Source: Chryseosolibacter histidinae
Lineage (GTDB): Bacteria > Bacteroidota > Bacteroidia > Cytophagales > Cyclobacteriaceae
DNA length: 64,000 bases
Direction of reading: 5' to 3'
Assembly (NCBI RefSeq): GCF_018598225.1
Contig: NZ_JAHESF010000002.1
Span: 124,001 to 188,000, forward strand
Shown: piece by piece, positions 51,110 to 59,811 of the stretch
Position numbering within the stretch: position 1 is the stretch's first letter
How the letters are laid out: every line of letters starts with the position of its first letter
Made by a program: the position numbers and the translations under genes
Notes under the pieces: generated by a model
Databases searched by the model: none
The model's input: only the letters and a program-made list of their open reading frames with translations
Told to the model about the DNA's origin: nothing

Positions 51110-54100
51110 TTAAAAAGTAATATCAATTCCGACAGTATAAGAACGGCTCCGGGGGAATGACGAGTAATCAACACCCGGTGTGATGGCGCGGTTGGCGTTG
51201 CGGGTAGTGCTCACCTCAGGGTCATAGCCCGAATACTTGGTCCAGAGGTGCAGGTTGTTACCGGTGGCATACAACCTCAGCCTTGTCATACCGAGCTTGG
51301 AGATAATGTTCGAAGGCACCGCATAACCCAGGGAAAGATTGTTGAGGCGGATGAATGATCCGTCTTCCACAGCCCACGAGTGGATCACAGCACCAGCAAT
51401 GCCATGGCTGCTGTGCGACCACATGGTCTTGCCTTCGTTCATGACACGAAGCTGCTCGAGGTCGGTAACAACTTCTCCGGGGGTTCCGGTGTAAGAACCA
51501 TCCACATCGATGTAAGTGAAACGGTTGCTGGAATTCATTGTATTCAGCAGGTTGCCGTACGTTGTTCTTCTGAACTGGTTGTACTGGATCTTGCCGGTGT
51601 TATACACATCGTTACCATACTGATAGTTGAAGAACGCCTGGAGGTCAAATCCTTTCCAGGTAACATTCACGCCAAATCCACCCTGGAACTTGGGCAATGT
51701 ATTACCGATCACCTTTCTGTCGTTGGAGTCTATGATGCCGTCGCCGCTGTCAGGGATACCATCACCGTCCGTATCAACCGTTGGCTGATCAACCAGCTTC
51801 AGGAAACCGGGGCGTATGTTCGGGTTACCTACAGTAGTGCCTGCGTTGGCAATGCCTTCTTTCAGGATGTATTTCTTCGTAGCCGGATCATAACCTTCGA
51901 AATCATCCACCGTGTAATAACCTGCTGTCTCATAACCGTAGATATCGCCGATCCGTCCGCCTACCCTGATATAAAAGTCATTGATATTGTTGAGGTCTGT
52001 GCTGGCCCAGCCTGATTGGTAGAACCTGTCCTTTGAACCATCGAGCTCTTCGATCCTCGCCCGGTTCATACCAATGTTAAAGTTGGCAGACACGGTGAAG
52101 TCATTCTTCTCTATGATATAAGCGTTGAGGCCGAGCTCAACACCCCTGTTGGAGGTGCTTCCCATGTTATCCCACTGAAATGCAAAACCAGTGTTCTGAG
52201 GGATCGCTGTTTGCAAGAGCAGGTCTTTGGTGGTCTTGTAATAAAAATCGAGGCTACCGTTGATCCTTCCATTTACAAGAGAGAAGTCGACGCCGGCATT
52301 CCTGTCGATCGTTGTTTCCCATTTGATCAAAGGGTTATACAATACAGTGCTGCTGGGCGAGTAATACACATTGGGAACGTTGCCCCATCCCGGACCACGG
52401 TCTGTGCCGGGAGAAAAGAGAAATTGTGTGGCACCCGCATCAACACGGTCGTTACCCGTGGTACCGTAACTTACGCGCAGTTTAATATCGTCAACAAGAC
52501 CTTTTGTGGCTTGCATGAAAGGCTCGCTCGACAATTTCCAGCCCAACGACAAAGCCGGGAAGTAACCCGTACGATTCCCTTGTGCAAAGGCACTGGAGAT
52601 ATCCGTACGGAATGTGGCTGTAGCGAGGTATTTCTCATTGAACTGATAGTCGGCCCTTCCGAAGAACGACTGCCTGTTGGTATTTATTTTTTCCGTAGTT
52701 CTGATCTGGATGTCGGTGTTCTTATTCGACAACTGCATATTGGCAAAGAGCTCCTTCGGTGTAATGTCTACCCTGAAGTTCTCGTTCCGGATAAAACTGC
52801 TCTTGCCCCCTTCTGAGGATATTTCCTGTCCCAGCAAAAAGGTCAATGCATGACGTCCCTGATTCTTCAGGCGATACGAGAGTGTATTGAACCAGCGGTA
52901 AGAGAAATCATTGTTATCTGTTTTTTCACCGATGGGCAGGCTGCTTCCGTTGTTGAACGATTCACTGGTAAGCGGACCGTAATACCGCAGGTTCTCGTCA
53001 AACGTACGCGAGGTTGTGAACATGCTTTTGAAATCGAGATTATCGATGATCGACCAGTTCAATGCTGTGTTCAGCACGTAGGCATTGGTGGTTCTCTTGC
53101 GCCAGTCCTGTTCGGCAAGCTTGGTAGGGTTGACAAGGCTTAACAGGAAAGACTGGAAATCATCGTCGGTATCTATCTGCGTGATGTCTATATCCAAATC
53201 ATCTGCAATACCATTGACAGGTCTTGTCTGTACCGCGTCTTTGATGTTCACCTGAGCGTTGCCCGATGTACCAGCTCCATCTACCACCGTGTTGGTGATC
53301 CTGGTACCCGCCTCCAGTTTCAATCGTTTAGACAGCTGATGATCGAACTTGAAGTTGATCACATTCCGTGTATAAGCTGAGTTCAGCATCAAACCCTCAT
53401 CAGTGTTGTTGGTGAGGCTCAGCATGAGCTTTGTTTTGTCGGTGCCACCGCTGATGTTCAGGTTATGGTACTGGGACATTTTGGGATCGCCAAAGAGCTC
53501 CTCCTGCCAGTCAGTGGGTTTCTTATTTTTATAGAGCTCGAGGTCGTCGTACTTGCCAAAGTACTTTTCAAAGTTATCCACATCCGTTTGCGACCTGAGC
53601 TTGGCATATTCGTAATTGGCCATCACATATTCATAGGGCGAGAGCACTTCATATTTCCTGTCTTTTGGAAGCGACTTGGACTGCAAAAATCCGCTGTAGG
53701 AGATCACGGTCTTTCCCGCCACAGGTTTTTTGGTGGTGATCACCACTACACCATTGGCGGCGCGTGCACCATAGATCGCGGTAGCAGAAGCATCCTTGAG
53801 CACGTTGATGCTCTCGATGTCAGAGGGGGGAATGTCCCGGATGCTGTTCATAATAAATCCATCCACCACATATAATGGAGAGTTGTCTTGTGTGATGGAT
53901 CCGCCACCACGTACACGGATCACGATCTCTGCATCGGGCGAGCCATCGGTGGTGAGTACGTTCACGCCGGGTAAGCGGCCTGTCAACGCCTGGGCTGTGC
54001 TTGAAATAGGCAGGCGCTCGATGTCCTTGCCGGAGAGTGACGCCACTGCACCCGTGAGGTCTGACTTCTTCACCGTGCCGTAACCGAAATCCACTACCAC

Positions 54101-54436
54101 CACTTCGTTCAGGGTGGTGAGGTCTGCTTCCATCTGCACGTTGATGGAGGACTGATTTCCTACCGTGACTTCCTTGGGTGTCATACCGATGAAGGACACG
54201 ACGATCACGGCATCGCTACTGGATACGGTAAGCTTGTATACGCCGTCCGTGTCTGTAACGGTTCCGTTACTGGTTCCTTTCTCCACGATGGAAGCACCTG
54301 GTAGCGGTGATCCGTCGTCAGATTTCACAATGCCCGTGATGTTGCGGACCTGGGCATGTGCCACAAATTGCACCGCCAGCATGAGGGTAAGCGCAGTTAC
54401 CTTCAGCCATCTCGTAAAGTGTAAACTTCTTGTCAT
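51110..54436 (-). CDS. susC: SusC/RagA-family TonB-dependent transporter
   Basis: 1108 residues from MTRSLHFTRW with a signal peptide (about 1-28, VAHAQ). A carboxypeptidase-regulatory-like domain (about 30-110, ITGIVKSDDGSPLPGASIVE) and a TonB-box/plug region (VVVDFGYGTVKKSDLTGAVA; LPGVNVLTTDGSP; GGGSITQDNSPLYVVDGF) precede the beta-barrel, which ends in Phe (VGIDITF). The earlier ATG at 54496 is rejected for lack of a signal-like context. It imports oligogalacturonides across the outer membrane with SusD. The upstream gap carries the LacI-type palindrome. It is the first gene of the 12-gene operon. Confidence 0.93.
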   Translation of the reverse strand: MTRSLHFTRWLKVTALTLMLAVQFVAHAQVRNITGIVKSDDGSPLPGASIVEKGTSNGTVTDTDGVYKLTVSSSDAVIVVSFIGMTPKEVTVGNQSSINVQMEADLTTLNEVVVVDFGYGTVKKSDLTGAVASLSGKDIERLPISSTAQALTGRLPGVNVLTTDGSPDAEIVIRVRGGGSITQDNSPLYVVDGFIMNSIRDIPPSDIESINVLKDASATAIYGARAANGVVVITTKKPVAGKTVISYSGFLQSKSLPKDRKYEVLSPYEYVMANYEYAKLRSQTDVDNFEKYFGKYDDLELYKNKKPTDWQEELFGDPKMSQYHNLNISGGTDKTKLMLSLTNNTDEGLMLNSAYTRNVINFKFDHQLSKRLKLEAGTRITNTVVDGAGTSGNAQVNIKDAVQTRPVNGIADDLDIDITQIDTDDDFQSFLLSLVNPTKLAEQDWRKRTTNAYVLNTALNWSIIDNLDFKSMFTTSRTFDENLRYYGPLTSESFNNGSSLPIGEKTDNNDFSYRWFNTLSYRLKNQGRHALTFLLGQEISSEGGKSSFIRNENFRVDITPKELFANMQLSNKNTDIQIRTTEKINTNRQSFFGRADYQFNEKYLATATFRTDISSAFAQGNRTGYFPALSLGWKLSSEPFMQATKGLVDDIKLRVSYGTTGNDRVDAGATQFLFSPGTDRGPGWGNVPNVYYSPSSTVLYNPLIKWETTIDRNAGVDFSLVNGRINGSLDFYYKTTKDLLLQTAIPQNTGFAFQWDNMGSTSNRGVELGLNAYIIEKNDFTVSANFNIGMNRARIEELDGSKDRFYQSGWASTDLNNINDFYIRVGGRIGDIYGYETAGYYTVDDFEGYDPATKKYILKEGIANAGTTVGNPNIRPGFLKLVDQPTVDTDGDGIPDSGDGIIDSNDRKVIGNTLPKFQGGFGVNVTWKGFDLQAFFNYQYGNDVYNTGKIQYNQFRRTTYGNLLNTMNSSNRFTYIDVDGSYTGTPGEVVTDLEQLRVMNEGKTMWSHSSHGIAGAVIHSWAVEDGSFIRLNNLSLGYAVPSNIISKLGMTRLRLYATGNNLHLWTKYSGYDPEVSTTRNANRAITPGVDYSSFPRSRSYTVGIDITF

Positions 54437-54568
54437 AGGACAGATTGATTGATTAGGATATAGGGTTTGATTGATTAATAGGGAGACCGGCAACACCAGG
54501 CGGGGCTATCCATGCAGCTTCAGGTATAGTGATAAACAGTCCTTTCATAGTTTAAAAGCCGTAAACAA

Positions 54569-54707
54569 TGCGCAATCGATTGCACAATATAGCGCTTTTA
54601 TGACCATTTTATCAACATTCTTGTAGAAAATTTTATGAAAGGGATCGATTGCAGGGCCATGTGGGAACGATTCCAGCCTGTGTAACAGCTTGTGCAATCC
54701 ATTGTCC
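54569..54707. promoter_or_regulatory. LacI-type operators upstream of susC
   Basis: A perfect core GCAATCGATTGC (54572-54583), extended as TGCGCAATCGATTGCACA, lies 136 bases before the susC start. Weaker matches follow: ATCGATTGCA at about 54643-54652 and GTGCAATCCATTGTCC at about 54692-54707. The same core stands before GH28 and kduI, so this is the likely binding site of the LacI regulator at 59812. Confidence 0.75.
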
Positions 54708-54716
54708 TTGGTGGGA

Positions 54717-54866
54717 GTAGGCAGTAGGCAAAAAGGCAGTAGGCAATAGACGGGTATAGACAACGCGGCATTGTTTCAATTCAAATTGAAACGACCGCAC
54801 TGACCCTTGGAACACTTTTGCCTACTGTCACAATAGCGCAGCTATCGTGATTTTGCCTGCTGCCTA
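54717..54866. repeat. Inverted heptamer repeat, GTAGGCA type
   Basis: GTAGGCA, GTAGGCA (54717-54730) and GTAGGCA near 54739 form the left arm. The inverse (TGCCTAC, TGCCTGC, TGCCTATT) fills about 54819-54869. The right arm ends at the stop codon of the DUF4861 gene. A CACAATAGCGCAGCTATCGTG dyad lies within it. Confidence 0.7.
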
Positions 54867-56138
54867 TTATTTCCCGGTATTCTTCCTAACACTCACCTTC
54901 AATGGTGTGGCCAGGCTCGCCGATACGGCGTCGAGGTATTTTTTGAAATCTGCTTCGGTTTTGATGCCGCCAGGTTCGCCTGCCCAGGCAGCGAGAAAAT
55001 AATATTGAAGTTTTCCGGAGGTCTTCAGCGTTACAACGTGGCTGTTCTCGTCTTCACCGAAGCTCACAACATCGGCCGGCCGGAAGAACACGGCAAGACC
55101 CAGCTCGTCGTTGTTAAGACTTTGTTTTCCGTAGGTGGCGATATAGCCGAGATGCGAGCCGTCACCCTTGCTGGTGATGAGCTGCGCCAGCTTGTCTTTA
55201 ATAATACCAGTGCACAGGCTGTCTGATGCTTTATTGATCTCGATCGTCTCAAACGTAAGCCTCGTTCCGGCATGGATGGCGATCTGCGATTTCACATCAT
55301 ATTTATTGCGGCCCACCTTCCAGCCATAGTACGATGTTAATATAGAAGAGTATACATCACCGTTCTCTTCAATGCGACAGGTAACACTATCGGTCTTTTC
55401 TATACGGGTTACCGATCCATTCTGCCAGGCACCAATGGAGCCTACGCCGAGCGACTTACCCACCTTCGCCACATCCATGCCCCAGGGCTGCATATTATGA
55501 TAGGAGTCGAAACCATCCTGCCCCACATGCTGCAGCACCATGTTGGTGGTCTTCTTGCCAAACACATCCGCAGCATTGCGCTGATCGAGATAAAAACGAT
55601 AACCAACCTTGTCGGACTCCCAGCCCGGTCCTTCATAACGGATGAACCATGAATGGTCTTTATGCTCAGGCGGCACGCGCAGGTAATCCACATTTTTGAA
55701 AGTACCTCCGATGTATTCGCGCTTTACCCACTCGCCACCAGTCTTGTGCGAGAGCTCGGCCTGCGTACGTTTGGTATAGCTCCTGGGCGACTCACCTTTT
55801 TTCTGGTAACGGACCGCCAGCACACGGGCAGCACTGCCATTGAGCTTTTCCAGTACGAACACCAGACCAGGGCGTTGTGAGTCACGCGTATTATATTGAC
55901 TCGGGATCTCCTTCCCCTGGTCCAGCACCACAAATGCTTTGGGGTTAAAATCCGGCACCAGCTCCCTGATCTTCTCCGCAGACACAAACACCAGCTCGTT
56001 CTCTCTTTCCGTCTTCAGCGGATTGGAAACAGTGACCGTGAAAGAAAGCGGAAATTCCTTCTTCAGGTCCTGAGAGAAAATATCAGCGCCGAGTGTGCAC
56101 AGCCCAATGGTGAGGCATGCGATCAGAAGGTTCTTCAT
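54867..56138 (-). CDS. DUF4861 family protein
   Basis: 423 residues with a signal peptide (about 1-22, DIFSQ). FTVTVSNPLKTERENELVFV, DHSWFIRYEGPGWESDKVGYRFYLDQRN and QPWGMDVAKVGKSLGVGSIG are the features of the DUF4861 beta-sandwich. Members accompany pectin-degradation genes in Bacteroidota, but their reaction is not settled. It is downstream of GH28 on the same strand (110-base gap) and upstream of the susC operator region. It is likely periplasmic and may bind or process uronates. Confidence 0.8.
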   Translation of the reverse strand: MKNLLIACLTIGLCTLGADIFSQDLKKEFPLSFTVTVSNPLKTERENELVFVSAEKIRELVPDFNPKAFVVLDQGKEIPSQYNTRDSQRPGLVFVLEKLNGSAARVLAVRYQKKGESPRSYTKRTQAELSHKTGGEWVKREYIGGTFKNVDYLRVPPEHKDHSWFIRYEGPGWESDKVGYRFYLDQRNAADVFGKKTTNMVLQHVGQDGFDSYHNMQPWGMDVAKVGKSLGVGSIGAWQNGSVTRIEKTDSVTCRIEENGDVYSSILTSYYGWKVGRNKYDVKSQIAIHAGTRLTFETIEINKASDSLCTGIIKDKLAQLITSKGDGSHLGYIATYGKQSLNNDELGLAVFFRPADVVSFGEDENSHVVTLKTSGKLQYYFLAAWAGEPGGIKTEADFKKYLDAVSASLATPLKVSVRKNTGK

Positions 56139-56234
56139 ATATTATTTGTTTTCAATAGTATTTACATTCGAATTTGGAACAAACTTGTGAGACCTGGCTC
56201 TTCCCGTTGTCAACTGTCCCGATGATTATCGGGT

Positions 56235-56251
56235 TTGTCTACTGTCTACTA
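56235..56251. repeat. Heptamer repeat, GTAGACA type
   Basis: Read on the minus strand the bases are GTAG, GTAGACA, GTAGACA-like, and the first TAG is the stop of the GH28 gene. No inverted partner is visible apart from a weak dyad nearby (CCCGATGATTATCGGG, 56217-56232). Confidence 0.55.
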
Positions 56252-57865
56252 CTTCCGCACCACATCCTTCGGCACATTCGCCCCCAGCACCGATTCCTTC
56301 ACGGCATTCTTTACATCAGTGTTCAGCAGCCTGATGTTCTGCGACCGTTCCCCCGTTACGTTGATGAACACATCGCTGGGGTTGAACCGGATCTTGTCGA
56401 GCACCAGGTTCCTGCTGTTCTGCACGTTCACCACCGTTTTTTCGTCGCAGTGCAACGTGGCATTTTTCAGCGTGATGTTGTCTCCTTCAATGCACACAAA
56501 ACCTTTTTTGCTGCGGATGCTGATGTTTTCCATCTCAATCCCCTGGATATTCATTTCAGGAAGGCCGCGCACGAAGATCGCCGTCTCCGCTGCTTTGCAG
56601 GCCACGTTCTTAATATGTATATCGCGGAACTGCGGCGTGGCATCGGTCACGGGCTCAAAAGCGATGGAGGGTGCATCAGCGCCGGCAAACATCGTCAGCG
56701 GATCTTTCGCCATATAATACATGTCAAAGAGAATGGCAGCGCCGCCAATGTTGTTCATGCGGATATTACGAATGTAAACTTTTTCCACCACACCGCCTCT
56801 TCCGCGGGTGGTCTTGAAACGGATTCCGATATCGGTTCCCAGGAAATTGCAGTCGTATACAAAAAGATTGCGGGCGCCGCCAGACATCTCGCTGCCCACC
56901 ACAAAACCGCCGTGGCCATGAAACACCGTGCAGTTGCGCACGATCACATCTTCGGTGGGAACACCACGTTTCCTGCCTTCTTCATCACGGCCCGACTTGA
57001 TACAAATGCCATCGTCACCTACATCGAAGCTGCTGTTCTCCACCAAAACATAACGGCACGACTCGATGTCAACACCATCGCCATTCTGTGCATTCCAGGG
57101 ATTGCGCACCGTGATGTCTCTTAAGGTAAGGTGCTGGGTCAACAGCGGATGCAGGCACCAGGCAGGTGAGTTCTGAAACGTAACGCCCTCGAACAACACA
57201 CGCTTGCAGCGAACGATGTTCACCATATTGGGACGTAAAAATTCTTTGATGGTCTCCGCTTTCTGAAGATCATAACCTTCCGCGATCACACCAGGCCTTT
57301 TCTCCAGCGATCCTTTCAACGCCCGGGCGGTGGGATACCACGTATCTTTGCTTTCGTTCAGGAATCCGCCTGACGAAACAAGGGCATTCCATTCCGGAGG
57401 TGTCAGTTTATTTTTCTTCACCGGCCTCCAGGCCTCACCCGCACCATCAAGCAGTCCTTTTCCGGTAATAGCGATATTCTCTGCATCAACGGCATAGATA
57501 GGCGAATGTGCGCGGATAGCATCCAGTCCCTCCCAATTGGTTTTCACCAGCGGGTAATCATCGGGGTTGTTGCTGAACTGGAGCACGGCGCCAGTGGCAA
57601 CGTGAAGGTTCACATTACTTTTGAGCATCAGCGGACCCGTGACCCAAAGGCCTGCGGGGATGAGCACGGTGCCTCCACCGCTCTTGTTACATGCATCGAT
57701 AGCCTGCTGGATGAACATCGTGTTCAACGTGATGCCATCAGCCTTGCCACCATAGCGCACGATGTTGAACGTATCCTTTTTGAATTTTACTTCCTGGATC
57801 ACGGGAAGCTGCTGGGCCACGGCATGACCGGAAACAAGCAGGAACAACAAAAAATATTTGAGCAT
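56249..57865 (-). CDS. GH28 polygalacturonase family glycosidase
   Basis: 538 residues with a signal peptide (about 1-17, GHAVAQ). Beta-helix with all GH28 motifs: NGDGVDIESC (NxD), FDVGDDGICIKSGRDEEG (DD), HGHGGFVVGSEMSGG (GHG) and IGIRFKTTRGRGG (RxK). An exo-acting form is suggested by the long loops around the DD motif (KSGRDEEGRKRGVPTED). It hydrolyses galacturonic acid from oligogalacturonides in the periplasm, feeding UxaC. The stop codon lies in a heptamer repeat. An operator-like palindrome precedes it. Confidence 0.92.
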   Translation of the reverse strand: MLKYFLLFLLVSGHAVAQQLPVIQEVKFKKDTFNIVRYGGKADGITLNTMFIQQAIDACNKSGGGTVLIPAGLWVTGPLMLKSNVNLHVATGAVLQFSNNPDDYPLVKTNWEGLDAIRAHSPIYAVDAENIAITGKGLLDGAGEAWRPVKKNKLTPPEWNALVSSGGFLNESKDTWYPTARALKGSLEKRPGVIAEGYDLQKAETIKEFLRPNMVNIVRCKRVLFEGVTFQNSPAWCLHPLLTQHLTLRDITVRNPWNAQNGDGVDIESCRYVLVENSSFDVGDDGICIKSGRDEEGRKRGVPTEDVIVRNCTVFHGHGGFVVGSEMSGGARNLFVYDCNFLGTDIGIRFKTTRGRGGVVEKVYIRNIRMNNIGGAAILFDMYYMAKDPLTMFAGADAPSIAFEPVTDATPQFRDIHIKNVACKAAETAIFVRGLPEMNIQGIEMENISIRSKKGFVCIEGDNITLKNATLHCDEKTVVNVQNSRNLVLDKIRFNPSDVFINVTGERSQNIRLLNTDVKNAVKESVLGANVPKDVVRK

Positions 57866-57961
57866 GTGTGTTATTTTTTAAGAACATTTCAGGCCGATAC
57901 GCGTCTTGTTTACGTCATTATTCCGGAAGCATCAGGAACGTTGAAATAAGATCATTTTCGC

Positions 57962-58152
57962 CTAAAATGGGCAATCGATTGCATTTTAGTGAGCTGGGCG
58001 CACTTTGTCAATCACAAACTGATTTTTATTTCACAAAAGCGCTGATTCTCTATTATAAATAAGAGGAAATATTTTTGGCGGGCAGGATGGAGCAGGACAC
58101 AGCGCGCTGCATTTCTATTTAATTTTTTCCCTTATATTGCGCAACCGATTAC
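57962..58152. promoter_or_regulatory. LacI-type operators between GH28 and kduI
   Basis: A perfect GCAATCGATTGC at 57971-57982 lies about 105 bases before the GH28 start. A variant GCAACCGATTAC at 58141-58152 (extended GCGCAACCGATTACACAT) lies 16 bases before the kduI start. The 302-base gap between these divergent genes holds no other gene. One site near each promoter suits separate repression of the two units. Confidence 0.75.
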
Positions 58153-58167
58153 ACATCTTTATTATTT

Positions 58168-58998
58168 ATGGTTACAACGCGATACGCAGTACATCCCGAC
58201 GATTTTAAACATTACGACACCGCCCGTGTGCGAGAGTCGTGTCTGCTGGACAATCTTTTTATAGATGACAGCATCACGCATCATTACACCCACTACGATC
58301 GCCTCATTGTAGGTGGCGTAAAGCCGGTGACAAAACCCGTGACACTGGAACCCATCGACCAGCTGAAAGCAGAATTTTATCTTCAGCGCCGTGAGATCGG
58401 CATCATCAATGTCGGATCGGCCGGCACCATCACCGCCGACGGCAAAGATTATTCGTTAAAATACAAAGAAGCCCTCTACATTGGAAGAGACACCAAAAAA
58501 GTAGTCTTCCATCCTTCCAAAGACGGAAAGGCATTGTTCTATTTCAACAGCGCCCCCGCCCACACCACCTACCCTACACGCGTGGTCACCCATGCCGATG
58601 CAGAAACGGTAGAGCTGGGCGCACTGGAGTCTTCCAACCACAGAACCATCCGCAAGCTGATCGTCAACAGCGTGATCCCTACCTGCCAGGTGCAAATGGG
58701 CCTTACAGAATTGAAGACCGGCAGCGTATGGAATACCATGCCGCCCCATACCCATGACCGTCGTATGGAAGCATACTTCTATTTCGAAGTTCCGGAGAAT
58801 CATATGGTGTGCCACTTCCTCGGTCAGCCGCAGGAGACACGCCACATCTGGATGAAGAACAACCAGGCTGTGCTCTCTCCTCCGTGGTCTATTCACTGCG
58901 GCGCCGGCACCAGCAACTATTGCTTCATCTGGGGCATGGCAGGCGAGAACCTTGACTATAGCGACATGGACGGACTTAAACTCGGAGACCTCAAGTAG
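58168..58998 (+). CDS. kduI: 5-keto-4-deoxyuronate isomerase
   Basis: 276 residues of the zinc cupin KduI: VTTRYAVHPDDFKHYDTARVRE at the start, GGVKPVTKPVTLEP, RREIGIINVGSAGTI, MPPHTHDRRMEAYFYFE with the metal-binding His, His, Glu set, and IHCGAGTSNYCFIWGMAGENLDY at the end. It turns 5-keto-4-deoxyuronate into 2,5-diketo-3-deoxygluconate, following KdgF in unsaturated-uronate catabolism. Cytosolic. The kduD start immediately follows its stop. Confidence 0.95.
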   Translation: MVTTRYAVHPDDFKHYDTARVRESCLLDNLFIDDSITHHYTHYDRLIVGGVKPVTKPVTLEPIDQLKAEFYLQRREIGIINVGSAGTITADGKDYSLKYKEALYIGRDTKKVVFHPSKDGKALFYFNSAPAHTTYPTRVVTHADAETVELGALESSNHRTIRKLIVNSVIPTCQVQMGLTELKTGSVWNTMPPHTHDRRMEAYFYFEVPENHMVCHFLGQPQETRHIWMKNNQAVLSPPWSIHCGAGTSNYCFIWGMAGENLDYSDMDGLKLGDLK

Positions 58999-59787
58999 AT
59001 GACTGACCTGTTCAACCTCAAAGGAAAACGCGCGCTCATCACCGGCGGCACCCACGGTCTCGGTATGGCCATGGCGAAAGGTCTCGGCAAGGCTGGAGCA
59101 CAACTGATCATCAACGGCCACTCCGAAGGCCGTATGGAAAACGCCCTTGCAGAATACAAACGTGAAGGGCTGAACGTGAGCAGCGCTCTGTTCAATGTTA
59201 CCAACGATGCAGAAGTAAAAGCATCGGTCGATAAAATAGAAAAAGAGATCGGCCCCATCGACATCCTGGTGAACAATGCGGGTATCATCAAACGGATCCC
59301 GATCCTCGATATGGACGTGACCGATTTCAGGGAAGTGATAGACGTAGACCTGGTGGCGCCGTTCATTGTATCGAAACACGTTGGCCGCCACATGGTACAA
59401 CGTAAAGCGGGAAAGATCATCAACATCTGCTCGATGATGAGCGAGCTTGGTCGCAACACAGTAACGGCCTACGCTGCCGCGAAAGGAGGACTGAAGATGC
59501 TCACCAAGAACATGGCAACGGAATGGGCGAAGCACAACATTCAGGTGAACGGTATCGGCCCAGGGTATTTCGCCACGGACCAAACCGCACCGATCAGAGT
59601 GGATGGCCATCCCTTCAACGAGTTCATTATTAACAGGACGCCCGCGGGCCGCTGGGGCAATCCCGATGACCTGGCCGGCACCATCGTGTTCCTGGCTTCC
59701 GGTGCCAGCGATTTTGTTAACGGGCAGATCATTTATGTCGATGGTGGCATACTGGCTACCATTGGCAAACCTTCGAACGAGGTGTAG
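58999..59787 (+). CDS. kduD: 2-dehydro-3-deoxy-D-gluconate 5-dehydrogenase
   Basis: 262 residues of a classical short-chain dehydrogenase: NAD site TGGTHGLGMAMAKG (about 16-29), NNAGI, the catalytic Ser, Tyr and Lys in NICSMMSELGRNTVTAYAAAKGG, and a C-terminal VNGQIIYVDGG. It reduces 2,5-diketo-3-deoxygluconate to 2-keto-3-deoxygluconate. Position directly after kduI fixes the assignment among similar SDRs. Confidence 0.93.
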   Translation: MTDLFNLKGKRALITGGTHGLGMAMAKGLGKAGAQLIINGHSEGRMENALAEYKREGLNVSSALFNVTNDAEVKASVDKIEKEIGPIDILVNNAGIIKRIPILDMDVTDFREVIDVDLVAPFIVSKHVGRHMVQRKAGKIINICSMMSELGRNTVTAYAAAKGGLKMLTKNMATEWAKHNIQVNGIGPGYFATDQTAPIRVDGHPFNEFIINRTPAGRWGNPDDLAGTIVFLASGASDFVNGQIIYVDGGILATIGKPSNEV

Positions 59788-59811
59788 TCAGTACTTAAAC
59801 AACCAGGGCTG

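Noticed and set aside
18903-54866. CRISPR array interpretation of the repeat runs
   Set aside because: Units are only seven bases, degenerate, without spacers of constant length, and no cas genes are present.
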